From Acytostelium subglobosum LB1 (lineage: Eukaryota > Evosea > Eumycetozoa > Acytosteliales > Acytosteliaceae), in contig NW_012236497.1 in assembly GCF_000787575.1 (NCBI RefSeq), forward strand, positions 1 to 64,000: a stretch of DNA of 64,000 nt, read 5' to 3'. A program made the translations under genes and the position numbers. The notes beneath the pieces were generated by a model. The model searched no databases. It was given only the letters and a program-made list of their open reading frames with translations, and had not been told where the DNA came from. Shown here in pieces: positions 45,145 to 58,000 of the stretch (the stretch's first letter is position 1; every line of letters begins with the position of its first letter).

Positions 45145-46646
45145 GTGATGCACAACATGGACAGAGAGGCAAAGCGACCAAACAACAACGATCTACAACA
45201 TCCACAACAACAACAGTAACAAATAAATAACACAACACACACACTCTTTCTTCTTCTTTGATTGAATTGGCTCACTTGGTTTTGGTCATCAACACATACA
45301 CCTGCTCAATCAAAAAAGATATTTTAGTACAAATGATCAAAGAAGGGTGTGGGGTGAGACCCTCTGATTGGGCAATGTTGTTGTTGTTGTTGGGCACGGT
45401 GCAATCAATCAACCACACACACCCCTCGGATCTTTATGACCCAATCCGCCTCCCCCTTTCTGATGTGGATATCAATTCATTCATTTGACAATAGAATTTA
45501 GTGAACAGTTAGTGATTGATTAATTAATTACGTCTATCTATCTATCTACTTAACAAACAAACACACACATACACAATCATTATTATCATCTCAACTGCAG
45601 AGACTCTTCAATCTATTTATCTCTATCAAAACCAGCAGACACACACTACCTTTAAAGGACAAATATTTCTAATCACTCAATATATTGTAAGTGTAAAAGA
45701 CCAACCACGACCTACTCCTACAACAGCAACAACAACATTGATGTCTTTTGTCTACACCATTGGTACACACACACAGCCTACATACTAGTCTCACAACATC
45801 CAACAACAACAACAACGTTTCAATTCAATCTGTTATCCACACCTATAAATATAGGTCAGGTGTGTATGTTGTTGTTGTCTTTGTGTTTATATCTGTATCG
45901 ATGGATAAATCGACCCAATATACGCACAACAAGTGTTGTGTCGTTGTTGGGATTGATTGATGATATCATCATCATCATAATTAATACTCACTTTGAAATC
46001 CATCATCTAATTATCTATCTGTGATATAAATATACGCACATTGACCGACAACAGACCCACCCGACATAGTACACCCATTATATTTTGGACAAAGGTGATC
46101 GTATTATTGTTTTTGTGTGTGTGTTTGTTAGTGTGTGTTAATCTCCATATATTAATTAATTAGTCTACGACAATCACCATCCATCCAACACCATCCACTA
46201 TCCATCCATCCATCCATCACATAAATCCAATTAATTACACCCTTTGCTACCAATAACAACGATCACCACTCACCAAAAACACACATTTACACTGTGAGTA
46301 ATAGAGGGCAATCATGCCCAATGGTGGTGCCTTTGTCTGGATAATCCAATCTATTATCATCATCAACATCATCCATCATCATCCATCATCATCATCATCA
46401 TCATCATCACTCATCATCATCCATCAACATCATCACTACTGGACCGCGGAATCAATCATTATTACAATTCCTTACAACAACATCATTTGGATTTTACTAT
46501 GCCATAGTGTTTATCCATTATCCAAACGACACAAAGCTCACTACTCTTTATTATTAGTACTATAGAAGAGATATTTATTTATTTATTATTTATTTATTAT
46601 TTATTTATTTATTATTGGATTTAAAATAATTCCTTGTACAAAAAAC
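45145..46646. other. Long intergenic region of simple repeats
   Basis: About 1.5 kb without a supported gene. It contains CA tracts, a pyrimidine-rich 45,530-45,660, a run of CATC/ATC repeats at about 46,350-46,430 and a TTTA/TTA repeat at 46,570-46,617. Short frames at 45258 and 46314 have repeat-driven composition. A region this long before the next gene suggests an extended promoter or 5' leader. Confidence 0.5.
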
Positions 46647-48665
46647 ATGAATCATAACAACAACAATAACATCAGAGGCCATCACCAAAACACCTTTCAC
46701 AATACTAACAATGGAAACCAACAACACTTTGGAATATCAAGGTCTACACTTCCACCACACAGCCAACAACAACAATACAAGTACAGTCATTCATCATTGC
46801 CTTTGAAATCATCGACAGACCATACCTTTCAACAACCTCAACTTCCATCTCACTTTTTGGTTGGAAACAATCAACAACAACAACATCAGCATCATCTTGG
46901 TGGTGGAAATAACAACAAACCTCCTCCTCCTCATACTCACCAAGAACAACAACAACAATTCAACTCTGACAACTATACATTAAGAGATCAACAACAACCA
47001 AATCAATACTATTCTCGTATTTCAAACTCAAACAGTCATTCAAGTGACAGTCTATATAATCTTCACAACAGACACAACAACAACAACCACCACCACTCTT
47101 CAACAACATCACCTGATCAAGCAGCATCATCAACCAACCACAACATGGCCATTTACTTTAATCCTCGTCCCAACTTTTCTTCGACACCCACCTACTCGAG
47201 CGCTAGTGAGAATGGAGCCACCACCGCCACCATTCAAACATCTGGCCAGTTGGCAAGACTTCCTGGTGGTTCTCCACAATGGCCCTCTCGCCAATTTGGT
47301 GGTGGACTTCCAAACCAACTTGGTGGTTACTACCAGCATCAGATCTCCAATGAGGCACTCTACCAACAGCAGCAACATCATCAACACCAACAACAGCAGC
47401 AGCAGCAACAACACCAACACGAGGCCAGTCCATCCATTTCCGACGGTTTGGCTCACTCTAATGAGAGATTACCACACTTTGTTTTCTCCCAGTCCCCTTC
47501 CTTCATGGGTATGACATCACCATTCCAGAATGTCCTGGAGGGCAACCTCAAGATTGATCTCTATCACAAGCCAAGAGGTTCCAAGGGAACATGGGTACCA
47601 ATCGGAGCCAATGACCAAATCAGAGTGACCGAGGGCAAAGGAAAGAGAATCAAGATGATTGTTCACGGTGAGCAGGAACTTGTCAAGGTTGGTCTCCAGG
47701 TTGGTTTGCTCGATCTACAGTCGTCAGGTGCCAAAAAGTCCACCAATCCAGGTTCACCTCCAACTCCTGGCAGCAGCATTAACAACAACACCAACTCTGC
47801 CTCAACCGCACCCTCACCATCAACATCATCCAATGGACCATCTGCAATGACTGGATCATCACCGTCCACCCATCCAAACAGCAGCATCCAACCCTCGTCA
47901 ATCACTCAATCACCATCCTCCTTCTCACTCTCATCTCCCAGTCAATCACCTTCACAATCACCACTCTTTTCACCATCTGCCACAACGGCATCACTCTACT
48001 CTGTGTCAATATCTGTGACCCCACCCTCACAGAACCCAGCACCCGAACTACCAGCGGGCAACTCTACCCAACTGCCAGCACCCGATCCTCAAGGACTCTC
48101 TGTCGAATCTGTGCGTGTATATAGATATCCATCAATGTCCCAGATCACAATGTCGGCCCTTGAGTTTGAGTTGAAGCTTGCAAGACTTTCCAAGAAGATA
48201 TGCATTGTCATCTCTGCACAGGCTCGTGATGGAGGCATCTATGAAGCAAGATCAGTCGATTTCTATGCTCACAACAATGGCAAGCACAACAACAACTCAT
48301 TGTCCAGACAGAACAGTGCCAGAAAGACACCTTACAGTTCACCGACAATGTCTGGCAACAGTCAGGATGGAGTGCCAACTTCCCCAGCCGGCAGTGACAA
48401 GAAGAAATACGTCAGGAGTATGTCATCCAGTGCACTACTATCCAACAACAACAACAACAAGCAACGTGGAGCTTCGCCACCCATCCCTGCACTTCCACCC
48501 ATACCTCTTCCAGCGACAATAGACTTTAGTGCTGGCATACCAGCACCTTGGAACTTTGGCAACCATCAATCCATTGGCAATAGCGATGGTAACGGATGGG
48601 GTCAACAACATGCAATGTACCTATCACATCCAAACCTTTCATCTTATGTCGATGACAAACATTGA
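46647..48665 (+). CDS. Asn/Gln-rich protein with a split beta-rich domain, possible transcription factor
   Basis: Single exon, 672 residues. The first 280 are Asn/Gln/His-rich. Two ordered blocks stand out. About 287-350: NVLEGNLKIDLYHKPRGSKG, TWVPIGANDQIRVTEGKGKR, IKMIVHGEQELVKVGLQVGL. About 490-545: VESVRVYRYPSMSQITM, FELKLARLSKKICIVISAQA, then YEARSVDFYAHNNGK. A Ser/Pro/Thr linker of about 130 residues separates them. The alternating strand pattern and basic loops suggest an immunoglobulin-like DNA-binding core of the Rel/STAT/CudA sort, but that is inference. No motif proves it, and I do not recognise the gene. Low-complexity tails and the 1.5-kb upstream region are typical of dictyostelid developmental regulators. 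Confidence 0.7.
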   Translation: MNHNNNNNIRGHHQNTFHNTNNGNQQHFGISRSTLPPHSQQQQYKYSHSSLPLKSSTDHTFQQPQLPSHFLVGNNQQQQHQHHLGGGNNNKPPPPHTHQEQQQQFNSDNYTLRDQQQPNQYYSRISNSNSHSSDSLYNLHNRHNNNNHHHSSTTSPDQAASSTNHNMAIYFNPRPNFSSTPTYSSASENGATTATIQTSGQLARLPGGSPQWPSRQFGGGLPNQLGGYYQHQISNEALYQQQQHHQHQQQQQQQQHQHEASPSISDGLAHSNERLPHFVFSQSPSFMGMTSPFQNVLEGNLKIDLYHKPRGSKGTWVPIGANDQIRVTEGKGKRIKMIVHGEQELVKVGLQVGLLDLQSSGAKKSTNPGSPPTPGSSINNNTNSASTAPSPSTSSNGPSAMTGSSPSTHPNSSIQPSSITQSPSSFSLSSPSQSPSQSPLFSPSATTASLYSVSISVTPPSQNPAPELPAGNSTQLPAPDPQGLSVESVRVYRYPSMSQITMSALEFELKLARLSKKICIVISAQARDGGIYEARSVDFYAHNNGKHNNNSLSRQNSARKTPYSSPTMSGNSQDGVPTSPAGSDKKKYVRSMSSSALLSNNNNNKQRGASPPIPALPPIPLPATIDFSAGIPAPWNFGNHQSIGNSDGNGWGQQHAMYLSHPNLSSYVDDKH

Positions 48666-48881
48666 TGTCAATGTCCACCATCCAGTCTGAAGTGATACCA
48701 TCACTCAGCCCTGTCAATCTATATTATTTATTATTAAGGCAAATGTACACCTATATCATCAATCCCTTGTTCAACAACAAACAACAGACAACAAACATTA
48801 TGTAACACTCAAATAGAACCAATACTATAGTATGTGTTGTTGTTATTTAAATAACATGTTGTACTACTACTACGACTACTA

Positions 48882-50846
48882 CTACTTCTTTTGATCCTTA
48901 TCCCTTGTGATAAGGACATCAATAAAGTCTCCAAGTATTACACCAATCATACTACGATCTGAAATTGACGATGCAGTGCCATAGATTGGTGCAAATCCAT
49001 CTGTTGGTAGTTTGTCCATGGCATTGAGTTCGCGCAATGATTCCTGAACGTCCTGGACAAAGACGTTCTCCATTCCAATGTGCTTGGCAGTGATACAAAT
49101 ATGTATACTCTCTGGTTTCTGCAAGGCGTTCAGATGCCATCCCTTCTTGGTCATCTGATCATTGACAAAGTATATATTCTTACAGGTAAAGGCAACGACC
49201 ATTGCTTTGGGTTCACCAATAATAGTCAGTCCTTCTATTTGTCTTAGTCTGTATAGATTAAGTTAGTAATAAATCGAACAGGACATTGAATGCTCTTACC
49301 CTTCAATTATTCTAGTTGCAGTTACCATTATACCTTGTACCTTGTTACGATAACCTTGACGACCTTGAGCAACCAATGATGCCCAACTAGATGCAACCAG
49401 TCCGCCTGGCCTACTACCTGGTAGGGTAGGGGAGGCATAGATTCCACCTGGCCAATCTGGTGCTGTAAAGTACATTGATCTCCTCAATTTTGGCTTTCCA
49501 AAGAGAACAACAGATGTTCCCTTTGAAGCATAGCCAAACTTGTGAGTGTCCACTGATATTGAAGTGACTCCAGCCAAACGGAAATCAAACGGTGGTACAG
49601 AGTATCCAAGTTCCTCTGCAAATGGCAAGACAAAGCCACCCAGACAAGCATCCACATGTAGACCAATGTCATTGTCCAGTGCAAGTTCTGACAGTGCCTC
49701 AATGTCATCAATGATTCCATGTGGGAAGTTGACAGCTGATCCACCCAACATAATTGTGTTCTTGTTGATTGCACGTCTAACCTTTTTGATGTCCACCTTG
49801 AAGTCCTTACCAATTGGTATGTGAACAATCTTTATACCAAGGTATCCACATGCCTTGTCAAATGCTGCGTGAATTGTAATTGGTACAACTCTAGTGTCGA
49901 GGTTAGTATGATATTACAAAATGTCAGATCTTGACAGACAACTTACATTTCTGGTGTTGAAGTTCTGTTCTTGTAGTAATCTCTATAGGCCTTGACGGCC
50001 ATGACAATACTTTCGGTACCTCCACTTGTCATTGCACCTACAACCTTTGGATGTGCATTCAACATGTTTGCCACCATGGCAATGGTCTCTGTCTCAAACT
50101 TTCTGATGCTTGGGAATACCTCTGGATGTAATGGGTTGGATAGAGAGAACATGGAGTAGGCCACGTTGAGAAGTTGGCTGTGTTCATTCTCACCCAGATA
50201 AACACATCCACTGACTTTGCTTGTGCTCCATATTGATTCATCCTTCTCCATTAGTCTCTGCATAAAGGTTATGATCTCATTGTGTGACATGCCCTGTTCA
50301 GGTAGTACAAAGTGGGCATTGGTCCTATCCGTCTTGAATGACTTTGACACCTTGTCCTTGACCTTTTCTCTTTGTTTCTTTATCTCTCTCTTTACAGCAG
50401 GTATCAACTTTACCAGTGTAAACACTTGTTGTTTAATTGATCCTATTAGGTCTAAAGGGTAATACGATTTAGTAAGAGCGATGTTAAGATTCTCGAGTGC
50501 AATACTTACTTCCACGTCCAAGTACTTTGATAATGGACGATGAGATGATTGTTACAATGATAGTTGTAAGGATCAATGTCAAGGGTTGGAAGTTCTGCAC
50601 CAAGTATGTGTTTGTGTTTACAATGATCTCTGTTATCCATCTCTCTAGTATCGGTTGATAGGTGACCCAATGCTTTACAATGATATTGTTGTCGTTGTTG
50701 ATACCAAGTAGATGTTGTGGTGGTGCAAACATAAACATTGCAACAATGCCAACAAGTAGCAACAATAGGAATGATGTTGTTGAAACATATGATATCATAT
50801 GTCCTCTCCTCTTCCTATTTACTAAAGCAGGTTGTCTTTTATCCAT
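48882..50846 (-). CDS. sglA: Sphingosine-1-phosphate lyase
   Basis: Four minus-strand exons in phase: 50846-50510, 50451-49947, 49890-49300, 49242-48882 (597 residues). The leader has two hydrophobic segments (about 20-40 and 90-112), one more than the single ER anchor of animal enzymes. The catalytic part is a PLP type I decarboxylase-like fold: GCVYLGENEHSQLL, NPLHPEVFPSIRKFE, MTSGGTESIVMAVKAYR, HVDACLGGFVLPF, and SVDTHKFGYASKGTS, in which the first Lys is the PLP lysine. It cleaves sphingosine-1-phosphate to hexadecenal and phosphoethanolamine at the ER. The D. discoideum orthologue is sglA, known for affecting cisplatin sensitivity and development. Confidence 0.93.
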
Positions 50847-51052
50847 TTCTCTATCTATCTGTAATGTAGTAGTAGTCAGTGTAGTCAATAAACCTCATAA
50901 GGTTTATTGCTTAAGGTTTGTGACGATAAAAATAAGATCTTGATATCTTTGCAACGAACAAAGTGATGTGGTGAGACACACCATCATGGTGCACCAAAAC
51001 AAGGAGGTAGCCCAACAACACACACAATATCATTCGCCCCCAGGATTGTCGC

Positions 51053-52571
51053 TTAGGCTGACGATGATGGTTGTAGACCACACCACTCTGCAATGAAACA
51101 TGCTAGTACTCTAGTGATGTCCCGATAGCTCTCAAGACTAACACTCTCATCAATACTTTAAAAGAATAGTAGTATTAATATTAGTATATCTACCTGATGG
51201 GCGGTCAATCGTACGACGAATCTACATACCCATGAATGTGAGTGGACTCTGGACCAAAGCATGCACTTGGAATATTATAATAGAGATCAAAGAAACGACA
51301 GTCTGTTGTACATAGGATTGGTTGTTGTGGTACTTCTTTCTACATTCATTTGTGTGTTTGGATGTGATTAGTTTGGGATTATACTACTACAACAATCACT
51401 TACTACTTACACCCATAACATCCTTATATGATGATCCCAATTGCTTCATTAGATCACCGTTGACATCCATTGTTGAACCTTCAGCTTGGAAACCATTCCA
51501 TTGGATTTGATAGGTGATCTTCTTTAGTTTGGCAGCTTCATCAATGGCTTGAGTGATTGAATTGCGAACGGTCTCCAATGGTGTTCCTGGGAAGAATCCC
51601 GCTCTAAGATCGAATGAACACTCACTTGGCACTGATGATGTCCATTCTCCACCTTGAATCTGTCCAAGATTAAATCCAAGTGGATGAGGGAATTGTTTAA
51701 ACAATGGATGACATTTCTCCTTTACATTCCATCTTGAAAGATTATCAAGTTAGTTCACTGTCCTGTAGTCTTGGTAATTGTATTTTCTAACATACGATTT
51801 CTCAAGATCACGTATTGCAGAAACTAGATACATTGCAGCATCAATGGCATTGATACCAGTCTCCATCTCCAATGTATGAGCTGGTTTACCTTGAACGGTA
51901 ACGTTGCACCAGACAACACCAACCTGACCAGTGACAAGGAATGGGAATGGTTCTGGGATGATGGCGGCATCAGCACGATATCCACGTGCCAAACATGCCA
52001 GTGTACCATTTCCTGTGCACTCCTCCTCGACCACCGTCTGGAATATGACCTTGGCCGATGGTACAAAGCCCAACTCCTTCAATGCTTTGTAGGCAATGAC
52101 AAAGGCCATCACACCAGCCTTCATATCACCAGAGCCACGACCATACAGTCGGCCATCCTTGACATAGGGTGAGAATGGATGCTTTGACCACAATGTCTCA
52201 CGTCCTGTGGGCACCACATCAATGTGGCCATTAAAGATGAGAGACTTGCCCTGTGATCCCTTTGATAGCATGTCCGATGCGACTACAGGTGGAGTGTGTT
52301 GAGCCACAACATTATCCTTTCCATCGTAGGACCAGTTGACCGGTGAGAAGCCTGGTAAATCCTTAATGTCATCCAATACGATTGGGAAACGCTCTACGTT
52401 CAATGACAAAGAGTTGAATATCTCTTGCATAAAGATCTGTGCATCCTGTTCATTGCCAAGTAACGAGTCGAACGATACCAATTGCTTTAACTTTTCTACA
52501 GCCTCTGCTTGCATCGTATCAACCTTGGCAATGATCTCATCCTTTGTTGGGAATCTAATATTGTTACTCAT
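51053..52571 (-). CDS. M20-family metallohydrolase (acetylornithine deacetylase-like)
   Basis: Four minus-strand exons in phase: 52571-51796, 51732-51411, 51339-51230, 51155-51053 (436 residues). The last two exons are short and contain no long frame, but they carry the conserved C-terminal part: TTDCRFFDLYYNIP, FGPESTHIHG then IDESVSLESYRD, with a metal-ligand His. Upstream metal ligands are in NGHIDVVPTG (His), GRGSGDMKAG (Asp) and VVEEECTGNGT (Glu pair). A dimerisation lid domain lies between. The family hydrolyses N-acyl amino acids or peptides with two zinc ions; the ArgE/DapE/ACY1 subgroup cannot be resolved from sequence by eye. No signal peptide. Confidence 0.88.
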
Positions 52572-52691
52572 TATTTGTTATTTGTTATAATATTAATTGT
52601 TGATGTTGTTATTACTTGAAGTGAAATTGAATTGAAGATGGTTGTTTGATTCAAATTAATATATTTAATTTCAATGGGTTGATCTTATTGA

Positions 52692-53457
52692 TCATGCATT
52701 ACTCTTGGTCGCAGAAGATGGTGGTGCTGGTGCTGTTGGTGTTGACAATGGTGTGGTGACAACACCTTGTCCAATGAATGAATCATAGTGATTACTAGTC
52801 AGGTCCTTCATATAATGTTCAAAACAATCTGGTAGTTCTTCTTTCATCGTTCCTGGGAAGCCAGAGTACACTGTGAATGGAGGTACTACAGTGTCTGGTG
52901 GCAATATCGTTCCATCAGGTATCATACAACAATCTTTTAATATACATCTCTTTGACTGTTTTGTAAGATGTTAGTATGTCTTGTTGTTATTGATTGACGA
53001 GCGAGAGAGAGACACTTAAAGTAACATACAATAACACAGTTCTTTCCAATATAAACGAATGAACCAATGGTTGCTGCACTGATCACTGTGTTCTCATTGA
53101 TCACTACATGATCACCAATCACCAATGGGAAGTATGCTATTGATCTAGATCATTGTGTGTGAACATCGTTTGAGTCTTGTTCTTCTTCTTTATCATCAAC
53201 TAACTTCCTTCATTATATCTTTACCCTTTAAACTTCTTATATGATGGTCTAATGACAGCATTATCAGAGATGATTGATAGTCTACCTATATTTACATTGG
53301 CCAAGTCACCTCTCATGATGACTCCCGATTTAATGATTGACTTGCCCATCAATCTGATGTTCTGACTACCACATAGTATTGATTTCTTGCTAACCTTATT
53401 ACCATTATGTGTCTCTATATAATCTGTCTTGTCATAATATACTATTGGTTGTTGCAT
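52692..53457 (-). CDS. dctn5: Dynactin subunit 5 (p25)
   Basis: Three minus-strand exons in phase: 53457-53225, 53144-53030, 52955-52692 (203 residues). It is a left-handed beta-helix of hexapeptide repeats: [68 protein letters not shown], then [20 protein letters not shown]. The PS(Y/F)KKFKG and [16 protein letters not shown] stretches are close to animal p25. It caps the pointed end of the dynactin Arp1 filament and helps bind early endosomes. A Pro/Ala/Ser tail of about 25 residues extends beyond the usual end. Confidence 0.92.
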
Positions 53458-53703
53458 TATTTATATATATATGTACAACTACTACTAGTTGTTATGGATA
53501 TTGACAATGTAATGTTTTGAGTGTTTCGTGTACATATATTTGTTATTGTTGCAATTCAATGAACATGATATGAGTATGTAACATTTGGATAAAGATCCAC
53601 TTGTTTATTACTATTAACAACGATATGAAGGAGATGGAAGAGTTAAATCTCTCTCTGGTCTCCATGCATAGGAGGTATACGACCACCAGAAAGTTAAGCT
53701 TTA

Positions 53704-54703
53704 CTATTGCTTATCGACTGGTAGGTTGTTGGTTGGTGCAGATGGTGCTGGGGGATACGAGTAGAAATATGGTACAGTGTAGTATTGTGCATTGTTGGCT
53801 TGTTGCATTCCCTCTTGTTGTTGGAACTGAGGTACAAGTACATACTGCATTCCAGGTGGAGGTGGTGGAATGTTTGATACAACATTGTTGCTGTTGTTGT
53901 TGTTGTTGTTGTTAGTGTTGTTGTTGTTTGGTAGGACATAGGTAACTGGTGGTGGATTGTTGTTGTTAATTGAAACATTGTTGTTGTTGTTGGCCGACTC
54001 GTTGCTGGTGTTTGCTTGTTGGATCTCAACGATTGGTGTGTAGTTGATGGCAGCATACTTCATCTCCTTTCTGACATACTTCAAGAAACGAGTGTAATGT
54101 ACCAACAAGAATGTCTGTAAGATATTATAATATGTTAGCATACAAGTAGTAGTTTGAGTTGGTCTTGGGACTCCCAATACCAAATATACTTACGGTTGCA
54201 ACAATGAGAACAACTCCAATAACGATGCTTGTGATTCCAATTGGAATTGAGAAGAGGCACAAGAAGAAAGAGATAAATCCAATAACACCTGCAAAGCTTG
54301 TGAACCAAATCAATGACATTACATAATGCTATATTAATTGATTGAATTGATTGATTTGATTAGTTATCTATTTGACTGACTACAATGGTAGTACAGTGAT
54401 ACATACAATTGTAAGAATTACTGTTTTGTTTGAAAGGAATGCATAGAGACCTGGAGCCACAAAGACAAATGTAAGAGCGAATGTGAAGAAGGGGAAGATT
54501 ACAACGTCGATAATCAATGTGCCAGCGACAACACCAACGCAAGTCTGGAAGATCAAGAACAAGATGATGCACAATCTCTCCTTCTTGAACATTGGATCCT
54601 TCCATGCAGTTGCACTGTTTGTAATTGGAGTGGATGACTCTTGTGGTTGAGCATTCACTCTATCCAAGTTTAGACCAAATTGATCTGGTGATTCTGCTCC
54701 CAT
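53704..54703 (-). CDS. Four-span membrane protein with Asn/Pro-rich tail, unidentified
   Basis: Three minus-strand exons in phase: 54703-54407, 54328-54194, 54114-53704 (280 residues). Hydrophobic segments lie at about 45-63 (LCIILFLIFQTCVGVVAG), 68-88, 104-124 (IWFTSFAGVIGFISFFLCLF) and 128-148 (IVIGVVLIVATTFLLV). Loops between them are very short. The C-terminal 120 residues are cytosolic-looking, with Asn runs, PPPPPGMQYVLVPQF and a Pro/Tyr-rich end. Topology recalls SCAMP or MARVEL-type tetraspans, but I see no diagnostic motif of either, so no function is claimed. Confidence 0.75.
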
Positions 54704-55077
54704 TATTTAAATATATATATATTGTATAGTTATAATACTACAAGTAGTGTTAGAGATTGAGTAATATAATATTGAGGATGATGGACGTGGAGATGGTGAA
54801 ATAGGTTGTGTTTTTGTGTGAAACAGACAGAGCTTCGTATCGATTTTGATGTATGAGGTGATGTTGGGGGGGATGGGTGAAACTGACGTGGTTGTGTGTA
54901 TTCTCAGCTCTCCAAGACTAGAGTGGCAATCTTTATCCATCAAGCGAACTGGATTCCAAACTAATGAATCACTCTTATGCTGAAAAGTAATTAATAAACT
55001 TCCAGGTTTCATTCCTGGTGAACTTCATCATCATTGAAGTTGTAATAATATTTGGGTCCTTTATTGTCTACCATCCT
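54704..55077. other. Intergenic between two minus-strand genes
   Basis: Promoter of the tetraspan gene and 3' flank of the purine fusion gene. AT-rich near the tetraspan start; a G run (GGGGGGATGGG) lies near 54,868. No gene. Confidence 0.5.
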
Positions 55078-58000
55078 TTATGGAACAATTGTAACATGAC
55101 CCATCTTTCTTCCTTCTCTTGCCTCACCTTTGGCATAGAGGTGGAGGTGTGATCCCTTTTGAGATAGTGTCTTTTCCCATGTATCAATCTCTGCTCCAAG
55201 TAGGTTGTTCATAATGATTGGGTTCTGGGTACCGCTCTGCTCCAAGTACTCCTTCTCGGTGATTCTCTTCATCAGGTCGACACTGCCCAGTGGGAGTCCA
55301 CAAATGCAACGAATGAGTTGCTCGAATTGACTTGTGACACATCCTTCGATAGTCCAATGTCCACTGTTGTGTGGACGTGGTGCCAACTCGTTGACCAACA
55401 GTGTGTAGCGGTTGTCCTTGTTCTTGACGACAAACAACTCCACTGCCAATATTCCAACCAGTCCAATGCCCTTGCCAATCTTGCTGGCAATCTCCTTGGC
55501 CTCCTTGTGTAGGTAGTCGGGGAGGGTGGCTGGTGCGATGGTCTGACGCAGGATGTGGTTGCGATGCTTGTTGGTCACCATTGAGAATGGCAACTCGATA
55601 GAGTCAAGACCACGAGCGACAATCACCGATGCCTCTGATTCAAACTCAATGTACTGTTCCAAGATGGCCTTGGACGTGTTGGTGTCTTGAGTGACCTTCT
55701 TCCAGGCGCCCTCCAAGTCGACAATGTCAGAGATCTTGGCCTGGCCCTTGCCATCGTAGCCCATGGTGTTTGACTTTAGGATGCATGGATAGCCAATCTT
55801 TTGGACGGCGAGCTTCAACATCTCGAGTGACTCGACTGGCTCAAAGTTGGCAGTGCCAACGTCCAACGATTGGATGAATCTCTTCTCTTGGACACGGTCC
55901 TGACAGATGCGCAACACCTTGGGGTCGGGGAAGACGGCCACCTTTTTCGAGAGATACTCGACAGGCTCCACCTGAATGTTTTCAAACTCATAGGTGACCA
56001 CGTCGACCTTGGAGGCAAACGAGTCCAGCGCAGCATAGTTGTTGTAGTTGGCCTTGGTGGTGAAGGTCGAGACGTGTGAGGCAGACACATCACTCTCGGG
56101 ACAAAAGATGTGAGTCTTGTAACCGAGTTGGGCGGCAGCGATCGCAGTCATACGTGCCAGTTGACCTCCACCAAGAATACCAATAGTTGAACCTGGTGCC
56201 AGGACCAACGATGATGGACGGGTGGATGAGAGAACAAAGGTTGACAATGGACTCTTTTCTTGGTTGACGCCAACGATTGGTGATGTCGATCGGACTGGTG
56301 AGTTGATTCCACCAGCAACAAGCAATGATGGAGAGGCTGGTCCATGATGGCTTCTGTTGTTGTTGTTGTTGCTGCTGCTGCTACTGTTTAGTTTTGATTG
56401 CATTGGTGTAGAGACCTGCTGCTGTTGTTGTTGTTGAACTCCTCCCATCATGCTGGAAAAGTTTGCAAGCATCTCGTTGGAGGTGACAGCAGCACCATGA
56501 TGTGCAGCAACCGGTTGATCGGTGGGTGTTTCGGCAACGGCATCGGTCTGCTTCTTGCGATAGATCTCAAGGGCCATGTCGATCTGGGGATAGAATGGAG
56601 CAAGCACGGCAGCGGCAAGGAGTGCAGCGTTGGTTGCACCGGCAGCACCAATGGCAACGGTACCAACTGGTATACCGGCGGGCATTTGAACGATTGACAA
56701 GAGACTGTCCACACCGCTCAGAGTCTTTGATTGGACGGGCACACCAAACACTGGAAGTGGTGTCAATGCTGCCACCATACCAGGAAGATGTGCGGCACCT
56801 CCAGCACCAGCGATAATCACCTTGAATCCACTGGACTTTGCGTTCTTGGCATACTCAAACAATCTGTCTGGTGTCCTATGTGCAGAGACAATCTTGGATT
56901 CAAATGGAATACCCAATGTTGTCAATGTGTTTGCTGCCAACCTAAAAGTTATTTAAATAAATATGTTAGGATATTCTATTTGAAGACTGCTTGTCATCTG
57001 TCAAGTAGTATACATACTTCATGGTCTCCCAGTCTGATTGACTACCCATGATGATTCCAACCATTGGGCTTGCATTATGGTTGATTGGCAATGTGAGGGA
57101 TGGTGTTTCGGTTGTTGATCTACTCAACCTAGTCATTGGTGAATAGGATGGTGATGGTGACAAGATATTGTTGATGATATTTGATTGTCTGCTTTGATTC
57201 TGTTTGTAGTATAAGTAGTTGGTTAATATATTGCATTTGTACTTCTACTACTTCTACTACTACTTCTAACTACATTACATACAAGTGATGAGTTGCTGCT
57301 GCTTTGAGTTTGACTATTGTTCAAAGTCATATAGTCAACCAACTTGTAGGTTTCATTGGCAACCCATGTATAGTTGTCAACCAACATCTTGGTCTGATCA
57401 TCAGAGAGTGTACCAACTGTTGGACCACCAGCCTGCAATGGGATGTTACGATAGACCTGCTTATCTCTCATCAAGTTCTTATCTCCATGTGGCCAAATCC
57501 TCCAAGAGTCATTGTCAATAACGTCGGCCAATATGATTTCCTCTTGTGGTGTAATACCAAACTCGACCTGTAAAAAGGATAGTTAGCCTTTGAAAGAGAT
57601 AGATAGACACGCAAGTGTACAGTATATACATACCTTAAAGTCAACAAGTACAACATCTACTGATGCCCAAGCACGCTCCAATGCCTCAAATGCAAGACTG
57701 GCAACGTGACGGAGATGAGAGAGTACCTTGGAGTTGATAGAGACACCACCAATCTTTAGGTCCATTGCAAGAATGTCACGCTCAGTGACGAGTGGATCGT
57801 GCTGTGCATCATCCTTAAAGGTGAACTCGATCAGACATGGGTTGAATCTGGTGCCCTCGGTGATGTGAGAGTTCCTCTTGAGGTAGGATCCAGTGGCCAG
57901 ACGTCTGACAATCACCTCGAGAGGGATCATCGAGCATCTCTTGGCAATGAAGCTGTTGTTTTGCTCCTGACGAACGTAGTGCGTACTGATACCGGCCAAC

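Noticed and set aside
45258-45488. 76-codon frame in the long intergenic region
   Set aside because: Contains Leu repeats from a TTG run and no domain features; likely chance.
47044-47514. Overlapping His/Thr-rich frame in the N/Q-rich gene
   Set aside because: Shifted reading of CAA/CAC repeats; no start context or independent features.
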